64,000 nt of DNA from Clostridiaceae bacterium (GCA_012728275.1 JAAYFK010000011.1:1-64000), one strand, 5' to 3'. Shown: positions 41,871 through 51,837, counted from the stretch's first letter. Notes: generated by a model not told the origin, from the sequence alone. Numbers and translations are program-made.

Positions 41871-44800
41871 ATGCATTTAAAGAAACTCGAAATTCAGGGC
41901 TTTAAGTCCTTTCCAGAATATACACTTATTGAGTTTGACAAAGGTATGACTGCCGTTGTTGGACCTAATGGTAGTGGAAAGTCTAATGTAACCGATGCAA
42001 TTAGATGGGTTCTTGGTGAGCAGAGCGTAAGATCCTTACGTGGTGGAAAGATGGAAGATGTCATTTTTAATGGCACACAATCCCGTAAGCAAATGAATTA
42101 CGCCGAAGTTTCGATGATTTTGGATAATTCTGATAGATTTATTGATTCCGATTATAACGAGATTCAAATTACTCGTCGATTATATCGCTCTGGAGAGAGT
42201 GAATATCAGTTCAATCATTCCAATTGCAGACTTAAGGATATAGTAGGCCTCTTTTTGGATACTGGTCTTGGAAAAGACGGATATTCCATTGTTGGTCAGG
42301 GTCGTGTTGATGAGATACTTTCGACAAAGTCAGAAGACAGAAGAAGAGTTCTTGAGGAAGCTTCCGGAATTGTTAAGTACAAGGTACGCAAGGAGGAAGC
42401 TGAGCGTAAACTCAAATCCACCAGCGATAATCTTGTTAGAATTGACGATATTCTAAATGAATTGCAAACTAGAATAGACCCATTGAAGGAAGATGCTTCA
42501 AAGGCCATAAAGTATCATCAATTATATGATGAGATGAGAGCTAAGGATATTTCTATTCTATGCAGTAAAATTTCTAAGGCTACTGAGGCTATGGGCGAAG
42601 GCGCAACAAACAAGGCGAATCTTGAGCAAGATTTGGCTTTCTATGAGAAGAAGTATGTCGAGATTAGAGACTCCAACTCTCAATTGCGATTAAAGGCTGA
42701 GGCTTTAGAGGAGAGCATTGAGAATGCTAGACAAGAACTATCCGATATTACTGAAGATTATCACGAGTGTACATCAGAGCAAAAGATATCCCAAGAGAGG
42801 AAAAGCGCTCTAGAGGCATCAATAGAAGCTTCCAAGGTTGAAGAAGTAAAAATTGGAAGTGAGATAGAGCGACTTGAAGCGGATTATTCTGCCAAAATCA
42901 AAGAGGCTGATGACCTTCTAGCAACTGCAAATGAAGAGAAGAGAAATTTATCGAAGCTTAACGATCAAAAAGAAGCGATTCTTTCTGATTTTGAATTGTC
43001 TTCACAAGAAGAAGATGGTCTTCGTAAGCAGATTTCGGATAAGACAAATCGCTTAATTGATTCAAGAGAGCAACAAAAGGTATATATCGAGCGCATTCAT
43101 TCTCTTGCCGAAAGAATTGATATGGAGAATGTTAGTATTCTTGCTTCAAAGGATGCTTTAGCGGAGATTGAAGAGTCAATGCTTACATCTGAGAATTTAT
43201 GGCATGAGATGATGCTGAAAGAATCAGAAGTTAGTAGCGATATTGAAATTCGTAACGATAAAGTAAAAGAGTTATCGAAGAGCCTTTTCGAAATTAAGAA
43301 AGAACTTGAGGATAATAGCAGCTCGCTTTTGGCATGTAATGCAAGGCTCAAGGCGCTCTCTGACTTAGAGAAACGTAAAGAAGGATATCAAGAATCGGTC
43401 AAGAACCTGCTTGCATATTCAAGCACTAATAACTCTGTATCAAGTAAAATTGTCGGCGTGCTGGGTGATTTAGTGTCGTCTAAAAGTCAGTATGTCGTTG
43501 CTATAGAGATTGCTCTTGGATCGAGCATACATAACGTAGTAACCAATACTGAGTCAGATGCAGCAAAACTTATCTCAATCCTTAAAGAGAATAGATTAGG
43601 AAGAATTACTTTTCTGCCTATTGAGAATATTAAGTCTAGAAATCTCGAAAAGGATGTCATTTCTAAAGCATCTTTACATTCGGGCTATATTGGAATAGCT
43701 TCCGACCTAGTCGAGCGTGACTCCAAGCTAGATAGTATCGTAAGTAACTTACTTGGACGAGTAATAATTTGCGATGATATAGATAGTGCAAGGCAGATAG
43801 CTGCGGATCTAAACCATTCTGTAAAAGTAATTTCTCTTGAGGGTGATTGTATTAATCCAGGTGGTTCTCTTACAGGTGGTACTACTCGTAAAGGCACTAG
43901 CGGAATTCTCGGCCGCGCTCACGAAATAGAGGAGCTTATTTCTAAGCAAAAGTCTTTAAATTCTGGCCTTTCAATAATAGAAAAGAAGAAGACTACTGTT
44001 GAGAATGATATGGAAGCTATTTCCAAGGAGATTAGTATTCTCAATGAGCAAATGAATTGCTTTACTTTGGAAAGAGTAAAAGCAGAGACTGAGAACAGCA
44101 ATTTCAAGCGCAGAATTATTGAGATTAACAATACTATTAAGGTTAGTCAAAGCAGAATTGAAGCTATATCTAAGGAGAAGCTACAATTAACTAATGACAG
44201 CGAAGAGCTTACTCTAGTAATAGAAGAGATTGAAAATGAACTTGCTGACTTCAAGGATAGTATTGAGGAGAGTGGTTCTAAGTCAAAAGACTTCACAAGT
44301 AAACTCGAGAGAGTTAAGGAACAGATTAACGAGAGCTCTCTTAAATTGGAGAGAATCATAGCTCAACGAAATGGTGTTCTGGATATATCTTCAGTTTTTG
44401 ATAGGGAGAAGGCTAGTCATTTAGACAATCTTAAAAAGCATGAGCAGGAGCGTTTGAGTGCTGAACTATCATGCAAAGAAATAGATAAAACTATATCTAG
44501 CTTGCGTGATTCAATAACGAAACTTTCTAATGAATCAAACGCAAAGAAGGAAGAGATTGCAAAGCTTAATGATTCAAAAAGTGGCGTAGATGAGGAATTG
44601 TCACATTTCATATCACGCTTGACCGAATGTGGAGATACAGTCAATAGCATTAATAGCAGACTAAATAGTCTTGTTGCTAAGTATGATAGATACATTGATG
44701 ATATTGACTCATCTAAGAGCCGTTTGTGGGAAGAGTATGAAGTAACTTATGATAACGTTAAAGATCAGTACCCATCCCCCGATGATATTCCGGCTTGGTC

Positions 44801-45434
44801 AAAGCGAATTTCCGCATTGAGGGCAGAGATACGTGAGATAGGCCCCGTAAATCCTAATGCTGTTGAGGAGTACAAGGAAGTATCTACTCGATTTGAGTTT
44901 ATGACCGGACAACGTAATGACGTGACTAATGCGATAGCTGATCTGGATAAGGTGATCGCCGAATTAGTAAATGAGATGAAGCATCAATTCATTTCACATT
45001 TTGAGATTATCAACGAGAACTTCAAGCAAGTTTTCTTTGATTTATTCAATGGTGGCACTGCTGAGATTATTCTTGAAAGTGAAGATGTTCTGAATTGTGC
45101 TATCGAAATTAAGGCTCAGCCTCCGGGAAAGAAACTTCAGAATTTATCGCTTTTGTCGGGTGGTGAGCGATGCTTGACGGCTATAGCATTGCTTTTCGCG
45201 ATATTGCAGCTACGACCATCTCCTTTTGTTGTTCTTGACGAGGTTGAAGCGGCTTTGGATGATGTAAATGTATCTAGATTCACGGATTTTGTTCGGCGAT
45301 ATACTACTAAGTCGCAGTTTATCTTGGTTACTCACCGTAAAGGTACAATGGAGGCGTGTGACAGGATCTATGGCGTTACTATGCAAGAGAGAGGTATTTC
45401 CAAGATTCTCTCTATGCGCTTGGGCGAAGGTTAA
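41871..45434 (+). CDS. smc: Chromosome segregation protein SMC
   Basis: LKKLEIQGFKSFPEYTLIEF, VGPNGSGKSNVTDAIRWVLGEQS, hinge, LSLLSGGERCLTAIALLFAIL, LDEVEAALDD. Confidence 0.97.
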   Translation: MHLKKLEIQGFKSFPEYTLIEFDKGMTAVVGPNGSGKSNVTDAIRWVLGEQSVRSLRGGKMEDVIFNGTQSRKQMNYAEVSMILDNSDRFIDSDYNEIQITRRLYRSGESEYQFNHSNCRLKDIVGLFLDTGLGKDGYSIVGQGRVDEILSTKSEDRRRVLEEASGIVKYKVRKEEAERKLKSTSDNLVRIDDILNELQTRIDPLKEDASKAIKYHQLYDEMRAKDISILCSKISKATEAMGEGATNKANLEQDLAFYEKKYVEIRDSNSQLRLKAEALEESIENARQELSDITEDYHECTSEQKISQERKSALEASIEASKVEEVKIGSEIERLEADYSAKIKEADDLLATANEEKRNLSKLNDQKEAILSDFELSSQEEDGLRKQISDKTNRLIDSREQQKVYIERIHSLAERIDMENVSILASKDALAEIEESMLTSENLWHEMMLKESEVSSDIEIRNDKVKELSKSLFEIKKELEDNSSSLLACNARLKALSDLEKRKEGYQESVKNLLAYSSTNNSVSSKIVGVLGDLVSSKSQYVVAIEIALGSSIHNVVTNTESDAAKLISILKENRLGRITFLPIENIKSRNLEKDVISKASLHSGYIGIASDLVERDSKLDSIVSNLLGRVIICDDIDSARQIAADLNHSVKVISLEGDCINPGGSLTGGTTRKGTSGILGRAHEIEELISKQKSLNSGLSIIEKKKTTVENDMEAISKEISILNEQMNCFTLERVKAETENSNFKRRIIEINNTIKVSQSRIEAISKEKLQLTNDSEELTLVIEEIENELADFKDSIEESGSKSKDFTSKLERVKEQINESSLKLERIIAQRNGVLDISSVFDREKASHLDNLKKHEQERLSAELSCKEIDKTISSLRDSITKLSNESNAKKEEIAKLNDSKSGVDEELSHFISRLTECGDTVNSINSRLNSLVAKYDRYIDDIDSSKSRLWEEYEVTYDNVKDQYPSPDDIPAWSKRISALRAEIREIGPVNPNAVEEYKEVSTRFEFMTGQRNDVTNAIADLDKVIAELVNEMKHQFISHFEIINENFKQVFFDLFNGGTAEIILESEDVLNCAIEIKAQPPGKKLQNLSLLSGGERCLTAIALLFAILQLRPSPFVVLDEVEAALDDVNVSRFTDFVRRYTTKSQFILVTHRKGTMEACDRIYGVTMQERGISKILSMRLGEG

Positions 45435-45449
45435 CTAGGAGGGATAGTA

Positions 45450-46361
45450 TTGGGTTTATTTGATGTTTTTCGAAAAGGATTGAACAAGACACGCACATTC
45501 ATCAGTGAGGGTCTTACTAAGATCGCTGCAGGTGCAGGCAAGTTCAATGACGACATGCTCGACGACTTCGAGGAGCTCTTGGTAAGAGCTGATTGTGGTG
45601 TAGAAGCTTCAGTCGATATTATTGATGCTGTTAAAAGCGATATTAAAAAGTCTGGTAATGCTAGCAAGGAAGCCGTCATCGCAACGGTTGAGCGTAGAAT
45701 GCTTGAAATTCTTGGTCCTTCGAAGGAACTAGAAATAGAAGATGGCAAACTTAATATCATTTTGCTAGTCGGTGTGAATGGAACTGGTAAAACGACGACA
45801 GCGGGAAAGCTTTCAAGCAAGTACAAAGCTTTGGGCAAAAAGGTAGTTTTGGCAGCTGCTGATACTTTTCGCGCTGCAGCTATTGAGCAACTAAAGGAGT
45901 GGGGTGAGCGAACAAGTACTACTGTAATCGCTCATGATCAAGGTGGAGATCCCGCAGCAGTTTGCTTTGACGCAATTAAAGCCGCTTACGCCCGAAAAGC
46001 CGATGTATTAATAATTGATACAGCTGGTCGACTTCAAAATAAGAAGAATCTTATGGATGAGCTTGCAAAAGTAACGAGACTTATTGCAAGAGAGGCTCCA
46101 GATGCAAATTGCAAATCTTTGCTAATAATAGACGCAACCACAGGTCAGAATGGCGTTATTCAAGCTGAGACCTTCGGGTCAACTGTTGCTCTTGACTACA
46201 TTGGTATTACTAAACTTGATGGAAGTGCGAAGGGCGGAGTGGCGATTGCAATATCATATGCTACCAAAGTTCCTATTGTATTAGCAGGTTTGGGTGAACG
46301 AACTGAGGATTTGATACCGTTCAATCCTAATGATTTTGTTAAATCTTTAGTTGAGGAGTAA
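45450..46361 (+). CDS. ftsY: Signal recognition particle receptor FtsY
   Basis: LLVGVNGTGKTTTAGKLSSKYKALGKKVVLAAADTFRAAAIEQL, DTAGRLQNKKNLMDEL, GITKLDGSAKGG. TTG start. Confidence 0.97.
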   Translation: MGLFDVFRKGLNKTRTFISEGLTKIAAGAGKFNDDMLDDFEELLVRADCGVEASVDIIDAVKSDIKKSGNASKEAVIATVERRMLEILGPSKELEIEDGKLNIILLVGVNGTGKTTTAGKLSSKYKALGKKVVLAAADTFRAAAIEQLKEWGERTSTTVIAHDQGGDPAAVCFDAIKAAYARKADVLIIDTAGRLQNKKNLMDELAKVTRLIAREAPDANCKSLLIIDATTGQNGVIQAETFGSTVALDYIGITKLDGSAKGGVAIAISYATKVPIVLAGLGERTEDLIPFNPNDFVKSLVEE

Positions 46362-46372
46362 TCCATTGTTAC

Positions 46373-46401
46373 TTGCACATCACTAACTTAGATGTTATAA
46401 T
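46373..46401 (+). promoter_or_regulatory. Sigma-70-type promoter for rpsO (TTGCAC-17-tgTTATAAT)
   Basis: -35 TTGCAC 46373-46378, -10 TATAAT 46396-46401, TGn extension. Confidence 0.7.
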
Positions 46402-46402
46402 C

Positions 46403-46480
46403 CCGAAGTTGCCGCGCGCATTGAACTTGGATAGTCCAACCTTTTTCTATGACGCTGGTGGATTTAATTTTGAAAGGACG
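46403..46480 (+). promoter_or_regulatory. Candidate rpsO (S15) autoregulatory leader
   Basis: 87-nt leader between promoter and ATG containing GAACTTGGA-TAG-TCCAACC and ...GACGCTGGTGGATT, resembling Firmicutes rpsO leaders as recalled; no alignment done. Confidence 0.5.
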
Positions 46481-46488
46481 TATTAATT

Positions 46489-46749
46489 ATGAGCATTAAC
46501 AAGACAGAAATTATCAAGACTTACGGATTAAAAGAAGGCGATACAGGTTCACCTGAAGTTCAGATTGCTATTCTTACTGCAAGAATCAATCACTTAACTG
46601 AGCATCTTAAGTCACATAATGGAGATCACCACTCACGTCGTGGACTTCTAATGATGGTTGGTAAGAGACGTGGACTTCTAGATTATCTAGCAAAGATTGA
46701 CATTGAGCGCTACAGAGTAATCATTGCAAAGCTTGGTATCAGAAAGTAA
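46489..46749 (+). CDS. rpsO: 30S ribosomal protein S15
   Basis: [52 protein letters not shown]. Confidence 0.98.
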   Translation: MSINKTEIIKTYGLKEGDTGSPEVQIAILTARINHLTEHLKSHNGDHHSRRGLLMMVGKRRGLLDYLAKIDIERYRVIIAKLGIRK

Positions 46750-46768
46750 TTATTACATAATCAAAACT

Positions 46769-46793
46769 GACACCCTTTCGGGTGTCTTTTTTT
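46769..46793 (+). terminator. Rho-independent terminator
   Basis: GACACCC-TTTC-GGGTGTC + T7. Confidence 0.97.
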
Positions 46794-46807
46794 ATAAGGA
46801 AAAAAGA

Positions 46808-47413
46808 ATGACTATTCTAGAAATTATATTCTTGTCTTTTAGTCTTGCTATGGATGCTTTTGCCGTATCAATATGTATGGGACTAGAAAGAAAGTCTCTT
46901 AAAACAAGCAACTACTTTAAAGTTGCTCTTTGGTTTGGATTTTTTCAGGGATTAATGCCAATGATTGGATATTTTCTTGGAAGTTCATTCAAAGACTATA
47001 TCGAAAAGTATGATCATTGGATAGCGTTTGCATTGCTTCTAGTAGTTGGATTAAATATGATTCGTGAAGGTTTCGAGAAAGAGAAGCCTAGTGATGAAGG
47101 TGTCGCATGCGATATTGCACCTGACAAAGCAAAGGCTGCCTTTGGTTTTAAGAAAATGTTCGTTCTTGCAGTAGCTACAAGTATTGACGCTCTTGCTGTA
47201 GGTGTATCAATAGCATTCTCTTCTGACTCGAATATCTTTGTCGATTCAGCATTCATAGCTGTTATAACCGGGATATTGTCAGCTGTAGGTCTTTTTGTGG
47301 GCAAGTCTTTTGGAAGTAAGTATCGCAAGGTATCAGTAATTATTGGTGGAATCATACTTATTCTTATTGGTGTGAAAATAGTTTTACAAGATATTGGAAT
47401 ACTTAACCTTTAA
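46808..47413 (+). CDS. mntP: Manganese efflux pump MntP-like protein
   Basis: LSLAMDAFAVSICMGLERK..., second half ATSIDALAVGVSIAF, internal duplication typical of MntP. ORF from 46724; preferred ATG 46808. Confidence 0.85.
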   Translation: MTILEIIFLSFSLAMDAFAVSICMGLERKSLKTSNYFKVALWFGFFQGLMPMIGYFLGSSFKDYIEKYDHWIAFALLLVVGLNMIREGFEKEKPSDEGVACDIAPDKAKAAFGFKKMFVLAVATSIDALAVGVSIAFSSDSNIFVDSAFIAVITGILSAVGLFVGKSFGSKYRKVSVIIGGIILILIGVKIVLQDIGILNL

Positions 47414-47456
47414 TCTTGTATAATGATTGTAATTTATAGTCTGTGAGGGCTTCATT

Positions 47457-49373
47457 ATGAAAGATGGATTTTTGAGAGTAGCAGTGGCTACACCTAATAT
47501 TAAAGTTGCTGATTGCAAGTACAACAGTGAGCAAATAATAAATCTATGTAAAGAAGCTTCAAGTAACGATTGCTCGTTATTGGTTTATCCTGAACTATCA
47601 ATAACTGGATATACATGTGGAGATTTGTTCCTACAAAGTGAGTTAGTAAACCAAGCAAGAGTGTATTTGGACACTATTCTTAAGGAAACAAGTACTCTCG
47701 AGTTAGTTTTTGTTGTTGGTCTTCCATATGAGTATTCCGATAAACTTTATAATGTTGCGGCTGTATGTTGTAAGGGTAGCATTCTAGGTTTTGTTCCCAA
47801 GATGTACATTCCTTCATATGGAGAGTTCTATGAGGCTAGACACTTTGAGTCATTTGACGATATAGATTATGTCGAGAATGATGTGCCATTTGGAAATATT
47901 CTTTTCGAGAGCGAGAATAATAAAGATTTTGTTTTTGGCGTCGAAATTTGTGAGGATTTATGGGTTGCAAATGCCCCTTCGAACGAAATAGCAATTGCTG
48001 GAGCGAAGATAATTTGTAATCCTTCCGCGTCTAATGAGGTCATAGGTAAGAGTGATTACAGGCGTAAATTAGTATCTATGCAAAGCGCAAAGCTTCTTTG
48101 TTCATATTTATATGCTGATGCTGGACTTGGTGAGTCTACTCAGGATTTAGTATTCTCTGGACATAGCATTATTGCCGAGAATGGTACTATACTTAGTGAG
48201 AGCAAGAGATACTCTACAGGGTTGACCTTTAATGACATTGATTTGAAGAGACTTGTTCATGAGAGAAAAAGAATTACAACTTTTGGTAATTCCTCAGGCG
48301 TCGAGTTTGAGAAGGTACTCTTTGATATCAAGATAAATAATGAGACTAAGCTTGTTCGAACTTTCCCCAAGAAACCTTTTGTTCCTAGCAATTCCGATAG
48401 ATTGAAGGAAAGATGTGAAGAGATTCTTAGTATGCAAGCTACAGCTCTTGCGACTAGAATTAAGCATATAGGCTGTAAGAATATCATTCTAGGCCTTTCT
48501 GGTGGCTTGGACTCCACACTAGCCTTAATAGTATGTGTACGTGCCTATAATATTCTAAGTATGAACTTAAAGGATATTATTGCTGTAACTATGCCTGGCT
48601 TCGGAACAACAAACCATACAAAGAATAATTCCATTGCATTAACTGAAGCATATGGCGTTACTCTGAAGGACATCTCTATAGTCGATAGCGTTAGTCAGCA
48701 TTTCAAAGATATTTCTCATGAATCATCTGTTCATGATGTTGCTTATGAGAATAGCCAAGCAAGAGAACGCACTCAAATATTAATGGACTTAGCCAACAAA
48801 CATAACGGAATAGTTGTTGGTACAGGTGACTTAAGCGAGCTAGCTCTTGGATGGGCGACATATAATGGCGACCATATGTCAATGTATGGTGTTAATTGCT
48901 CGGTACCTAAGACTCTTGTGAGATTCATTGTTTCCTTTGAGGCTGAGAACGTGGCTACATCAAATCCAAAGCTTTCTCAAGTATTACATAGTGTTGTTGA
49001 TACTCCTGTTTCTCCAGAATTGCTCCCTCCAACGGAGAGTGGTGATATTTCCCAGAAGACTGAGGATTTAGTTGGTCCTTATGATTTGCATGACTTTTTC
49101 TTATACTACTTTGTTCGCTTCGGTTATGAGCCTTCGAAAATATACAGAATAGCTTGTCTAACATTTGCGGATGAGTTTGATTGCAAGACTATCTATCAAT
49201 GGCTTGAGACATTCATTTGCAGATTTTTCGCTCAGCAATTCAAGAGATCTTGTTTGCCTGATGGTCCTAAAATAGGAACTGTGTCACTATCTCCAAGAGG
49301 TGACTGGCGAATGCCATCAGATGCTTCATGCAAATTGTGGCTTGATGATTTGAAGTCAGTAGAGCCTAAGTAA
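47457..49373 (+). CDS. nadE: NAD+ synthase (glutamine-hydrolysing)
   Basis: N-terminal nitrilase-like domain (YPELSITGYTCGDLF, VEICEDLW) and C-terminal NAD synthase P-loop (LGLSGGLDSTLALIV). Confidence 0.96.
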   Translation: MKDGFLRVAVATPNIKVADCKYNSEQIINLCKEASSNDCSLLVYPELSITGYTCGDLFLQSELVNQARVYLDTILKETSTLELVFVVGLPYEYSDKLYNVAAVCCKGSILGFVPKMYIPSYGEFYEARHFESFDDIDYVENDVPFGNILFESENNKDFVFGVEICEDLWVANAPSNEIAIAGAKIICNPSASNEVIGKSDYRRKLVSMQSAKLLCSYLYADAGLGESTQDLVFSGHSIIAENGTILSESKRYSTGLTFNDIDLKRLVHERKRITTFGNSSGVEFEKVLFDIKINNETKLVRTFPKKPFVPSNSDRLKERCEEILSMQATALATRIKHIGCKNIILGLSGGLDSTLALIVCVRAYNILSMNLKDIIAVTMPGFGTTNHTKNNSIALTEAYGVTLKDISIVDSVSQHFKDISHESSVHDVAYENSQARERTQILMDLANKHNGIVVGTGDLSELALGWATYNGDHMSMYGVNCSVPKTLVRFIVSFEAENVATSNPKLSQVLHSVVDTPVSPELLPPTESGDISQKTEDLVGPYDLHDFFLYYFVRFGYEPSKIYRIACLTFADEFDCKTIYQWLETFICRFFAQQFKRSCLPDGPKIGTVSLSPRGDWRMPSDASCKLWLDDLKSVEPK

Positions 49374-49422
49374 TAATCATTCAGGTTAATTATTCTTTTT
49401 TGTAAAATGTAGGTGAATTATT

Positions 49423-49445
49423 CTAATATTAATATATAATATTAG
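49423..49445. repeat. Perfect palindrome CTAATATTA-ATATA-TAATATTAG overlapping a TATAAT (49435-49440)
   Basis: 9-bp arms; contains a -10-like hexamer upstream of the pnp leader. Confidence 0.55.
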
Positions 49446-49467
49446 TTGGCATTTGCCGTAGAATAAT

Positions 49468-49548
49468 GGAGAGTAGTGTGTAGATTGATATATCGAATTA
49501 ATTGTCGATGTCTGAATCTACGAACTACCTCCTACAAAGTACAAGGAG
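49468..49548 (+). promoter_or_regulatory. Candidate two-state regulatory leader of pnp (long hairpin versus SD-sequestering hairpin)
   Basis: GGAGaGTAGT..GTAGATT pairs with AATCTAC..ACTACCTCC; the same CTCCT (49529-49533) can pair with the pnp SD AGGAG (49544-49548). Confidence 0.6.
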
Positions 49549-49553
49549 AAAAT

Positions 49554-51827
49554 ATGGAAAAAGTTTTTAAGACTGAGATTGCCGGTCGTCCATTAGTTGT
49601 TGAGACAGGCAAAATCGCACAGTTTGCAAACGGTTCTGTCCTAATTCGATATGGCGACACCGTAATCCTTTCAACAGTAACTGCATCGACACAGCCACGT
49701 GATGGAGTTGATTTCTTCCCATTATCTGTTGATTATGAAGAGAAACAGTATGCTGTTGGACGTATCCCAGGTGGATTCATAAAGAGAGAGGGAAGACCTT
49801 CAGAGAAGGCTATCCTAACTTCTCGAGTAATTGATAGACCTGTAAGACCACTATTCCCTAAGGATTTGCGTAATGATGTAGTTGTATCTAACACGGTTAT
49901 GTCTGTAGATCAAGATTGCTCTCCAGAGATTGCCGCTATGCTTGGTACATCAATTGCTATATCTATTTCTGATATTCCTTGGAAGGGACCTATTGCTGGA
50001 GTTGTTCTCGGTTTAATTGATAACAAAGCTGTAATTAATCCGACGGAAGCACAGCGTGAAGTATCACAGATGTATGTTACTCTTGCTGGTACTAAGACAA
50101 AGATATGCATGGTTGAGGCAGGAGCAAATGAAGTTCCAGATGAGATTATGCTTCAGGCTATAGCTGATGGTCACGAGGCTATTAAGGAAATTTGTGCATT
50201 CATCGATTCTATTGTAGCTGAGATTGGCAAGCCAAAGTTTGAGTACCAATCATCTGACATTCCTGAAGAAGTATTCTCAATGATTAAGGAATTCGGTTGG
50301 GATGAAATGCGTAAGGCAGTGCTTTCTGATGATAAGAGTGTTCGTGATGCTAATGTAGATGCATTGAAAGCAAAGGTTACCGAATATATTATGGAGAAGG
50401 ATGAGGAACTTGTTAAGTATGTTCCTGATTCAATTTATAAGTTAGAGAAGAAGGTTGTACGAGACTACTTATTCCGTGAGCATGTTCGTGTTGATGGAAG
50501 ACCTCTTGATCAAATTCGTCCTCTTTCCTGTGATGTAGGATTGCTTCCAAGAGTTCATGGTTCAGCTTTGTTCCAGAGAGGCCAGACTCAGGTAATGAAT
50601 ATTTGTACTCTTGCTCCTCTATCTATGTCTCAGACCATAGAAGGACTTGATACGGATTCTTCAAAGAGATATATGCACCACTATAACTTCCCAGGTTATT
50701 CAGTTGGTGAGGCAAAGTCTACTAGATCTCCTGGAAGAAGAGAAATTGGACATGGTGCTCTTGCTGAGAGATCTTTAATTCCAGTTCTTCCTTCTGAGGA
50801 TGAGTTCCCATATGCTATTAGAACAGTATCTGAGATTACAATGTCTAATGGTTCAACGTCTCAAGGTTCCGTTTGTGCATCTACTCTTTCACTGATGGAT
50901 GCTGGCGTACCAATTAAGAGACCTGTTGCTGGTATCTCTTCTGGATTAATAGTAAATGAGAATGATGACAATGATTATTTAGTATTTATGGACATCCAAG
51001 GTATTGAGGATTTCTTCGGCGATATGGACTTTAAGGTTGCTGGTACTACTGAAGGTATCACTTCAATTCAAGTTGATATCAAGGTTGAAGGTCTATCTCT
51101 AGATATTATTCGCGATGCATTTGCTTTAACTAAGAAGGGTAGACTTCAGATTATTAATGAAGTATTACTTCCAAGAATTGCTGCACCTAGAAGTGAACTT
51201 TCGATGTATGCTCCAAGAATCATTTCTATGGATATTCCAGTTGATAAGATTCGTGAAGTAATCGGTTCTGGCGGAAAGGTAATTAACAAGATTATTGCTG
51301 ATACGGGAGCTCAAATTGATATCAATGAGAGTGGTAAGTTATATATTTCTACTCCTGATCTTGAGGCTGCTGAAAGAGCGACAAAAATCATCAAGGGCAT
51401 CATTTCTGATCCTGAAGTAGGAGAAGTATTTGAAGGAACCGTTACTAGATTAATGGACTTTGGCGCTTTTGTTGAGTTCTTACCTGGTAAGGAAGGACTA
51501 GTACATATTTCTAAGCTTGCTTGGAACAGAGTTGAGAAGGTTGAAGATGTAGTTAAGGAAGGCGATAAGGTTTCTGTAAAGGTTATCGAAATTGATAGCC
51601 AAGGAAGAATCAATCTTTCTGTTCGTGATAATACTCCTAAGCCTGAAGGTTATGTTGAAGTAGAGCCACGTAAGCGTGAGAATCGTCCAGATCGTGAGAG
51701 AAGAGGCGGTTTTGGTGGTAATAGGAACGATCGTGGAGATAGACCATCTCATGGATTTACTCCAAGACGTGACAATAATGATACACCAGAGAGTGACGAC
51801 AAGAAGGGTAGAAGAATAGAGTTTTAA
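49554..51827 (+). CDS. pnp: Polyribonucleotide nucleotidyltransferase (PNPase)
   Basis: MEKVFKTEIAGRPLVVETGKIAQFANGSVLIRYGDT; KH domain (IREVIGSGGKVINKII) and S1 domain (GEVFEGTVTRLMDFGAFVEFLPGKEGLVHIS). ORF from 49476; ATG 49554 preferred. Confidence 0.97.
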   Translation: MEKVFKTEIAGRPLVVETGKIAQFANGSVLIRYGDTVILSTVTASTQPRDGVDFFPLSVDYEEKQYAVGRIPGGFIKREGRPSEKAILTSRVIDRPVRPLFPKDLRNDVVVSNTVMSVDQDCSPEIAAMLGTSIAISISDIPWKGPIAGVVLGLIDNKAVINPTEAQREVSQMYVTLAGTKTKICMVEAGANEVPDEIMLQAIADGHEAIKEICAFIDSIVAEIGKPKFEYQSSDIPEEVFSMIKEFGWDEMRKAVLSDDKSVRDANVDALKAKVTEYIMEKDEELVKYVPDSIYKLEKKVVRDYLFREHVRVDGRPLDQIRPLSCDVGLLPRVHGSALFQRGQTQVMNICTLAPLSMSQTIEGLDTDSSKRYMHHYNFPGYSVGEAKSTRSPGRREIGHGALAERSLIPVLPSEDEFPYAIRTVSEITMSNGSTSQGSVCASTLSLMDAGVPIKRPVAGISSGLIVNENDDNDYLVFMDIQGIEDFFGDMDFKVAGTTEGITSIQVDIKVEGLSLDIIRDAFALTKKGRLQIINEVLLPRIAAPRSELSMYAPRIISMDIPVDKIREVIGSGGKVINKIIADTGAQIDINESGKLYISTPDLEAAERATKIIKGIISDPEVGEVFEGTVTRLMDFGAFVEFLPGKEGLVHISKLAWNRVEKVEDVVKEGDKVSVKVIEIDSQGRINLSVRDNTPKPEGYVEVEPRKRENRPDRERRGGFGGNRNDRGDRPSHGFTPRRDNNDTPESDDKKGRRIEF

Positions 51828-51837
51828 TTCCCTTTGA

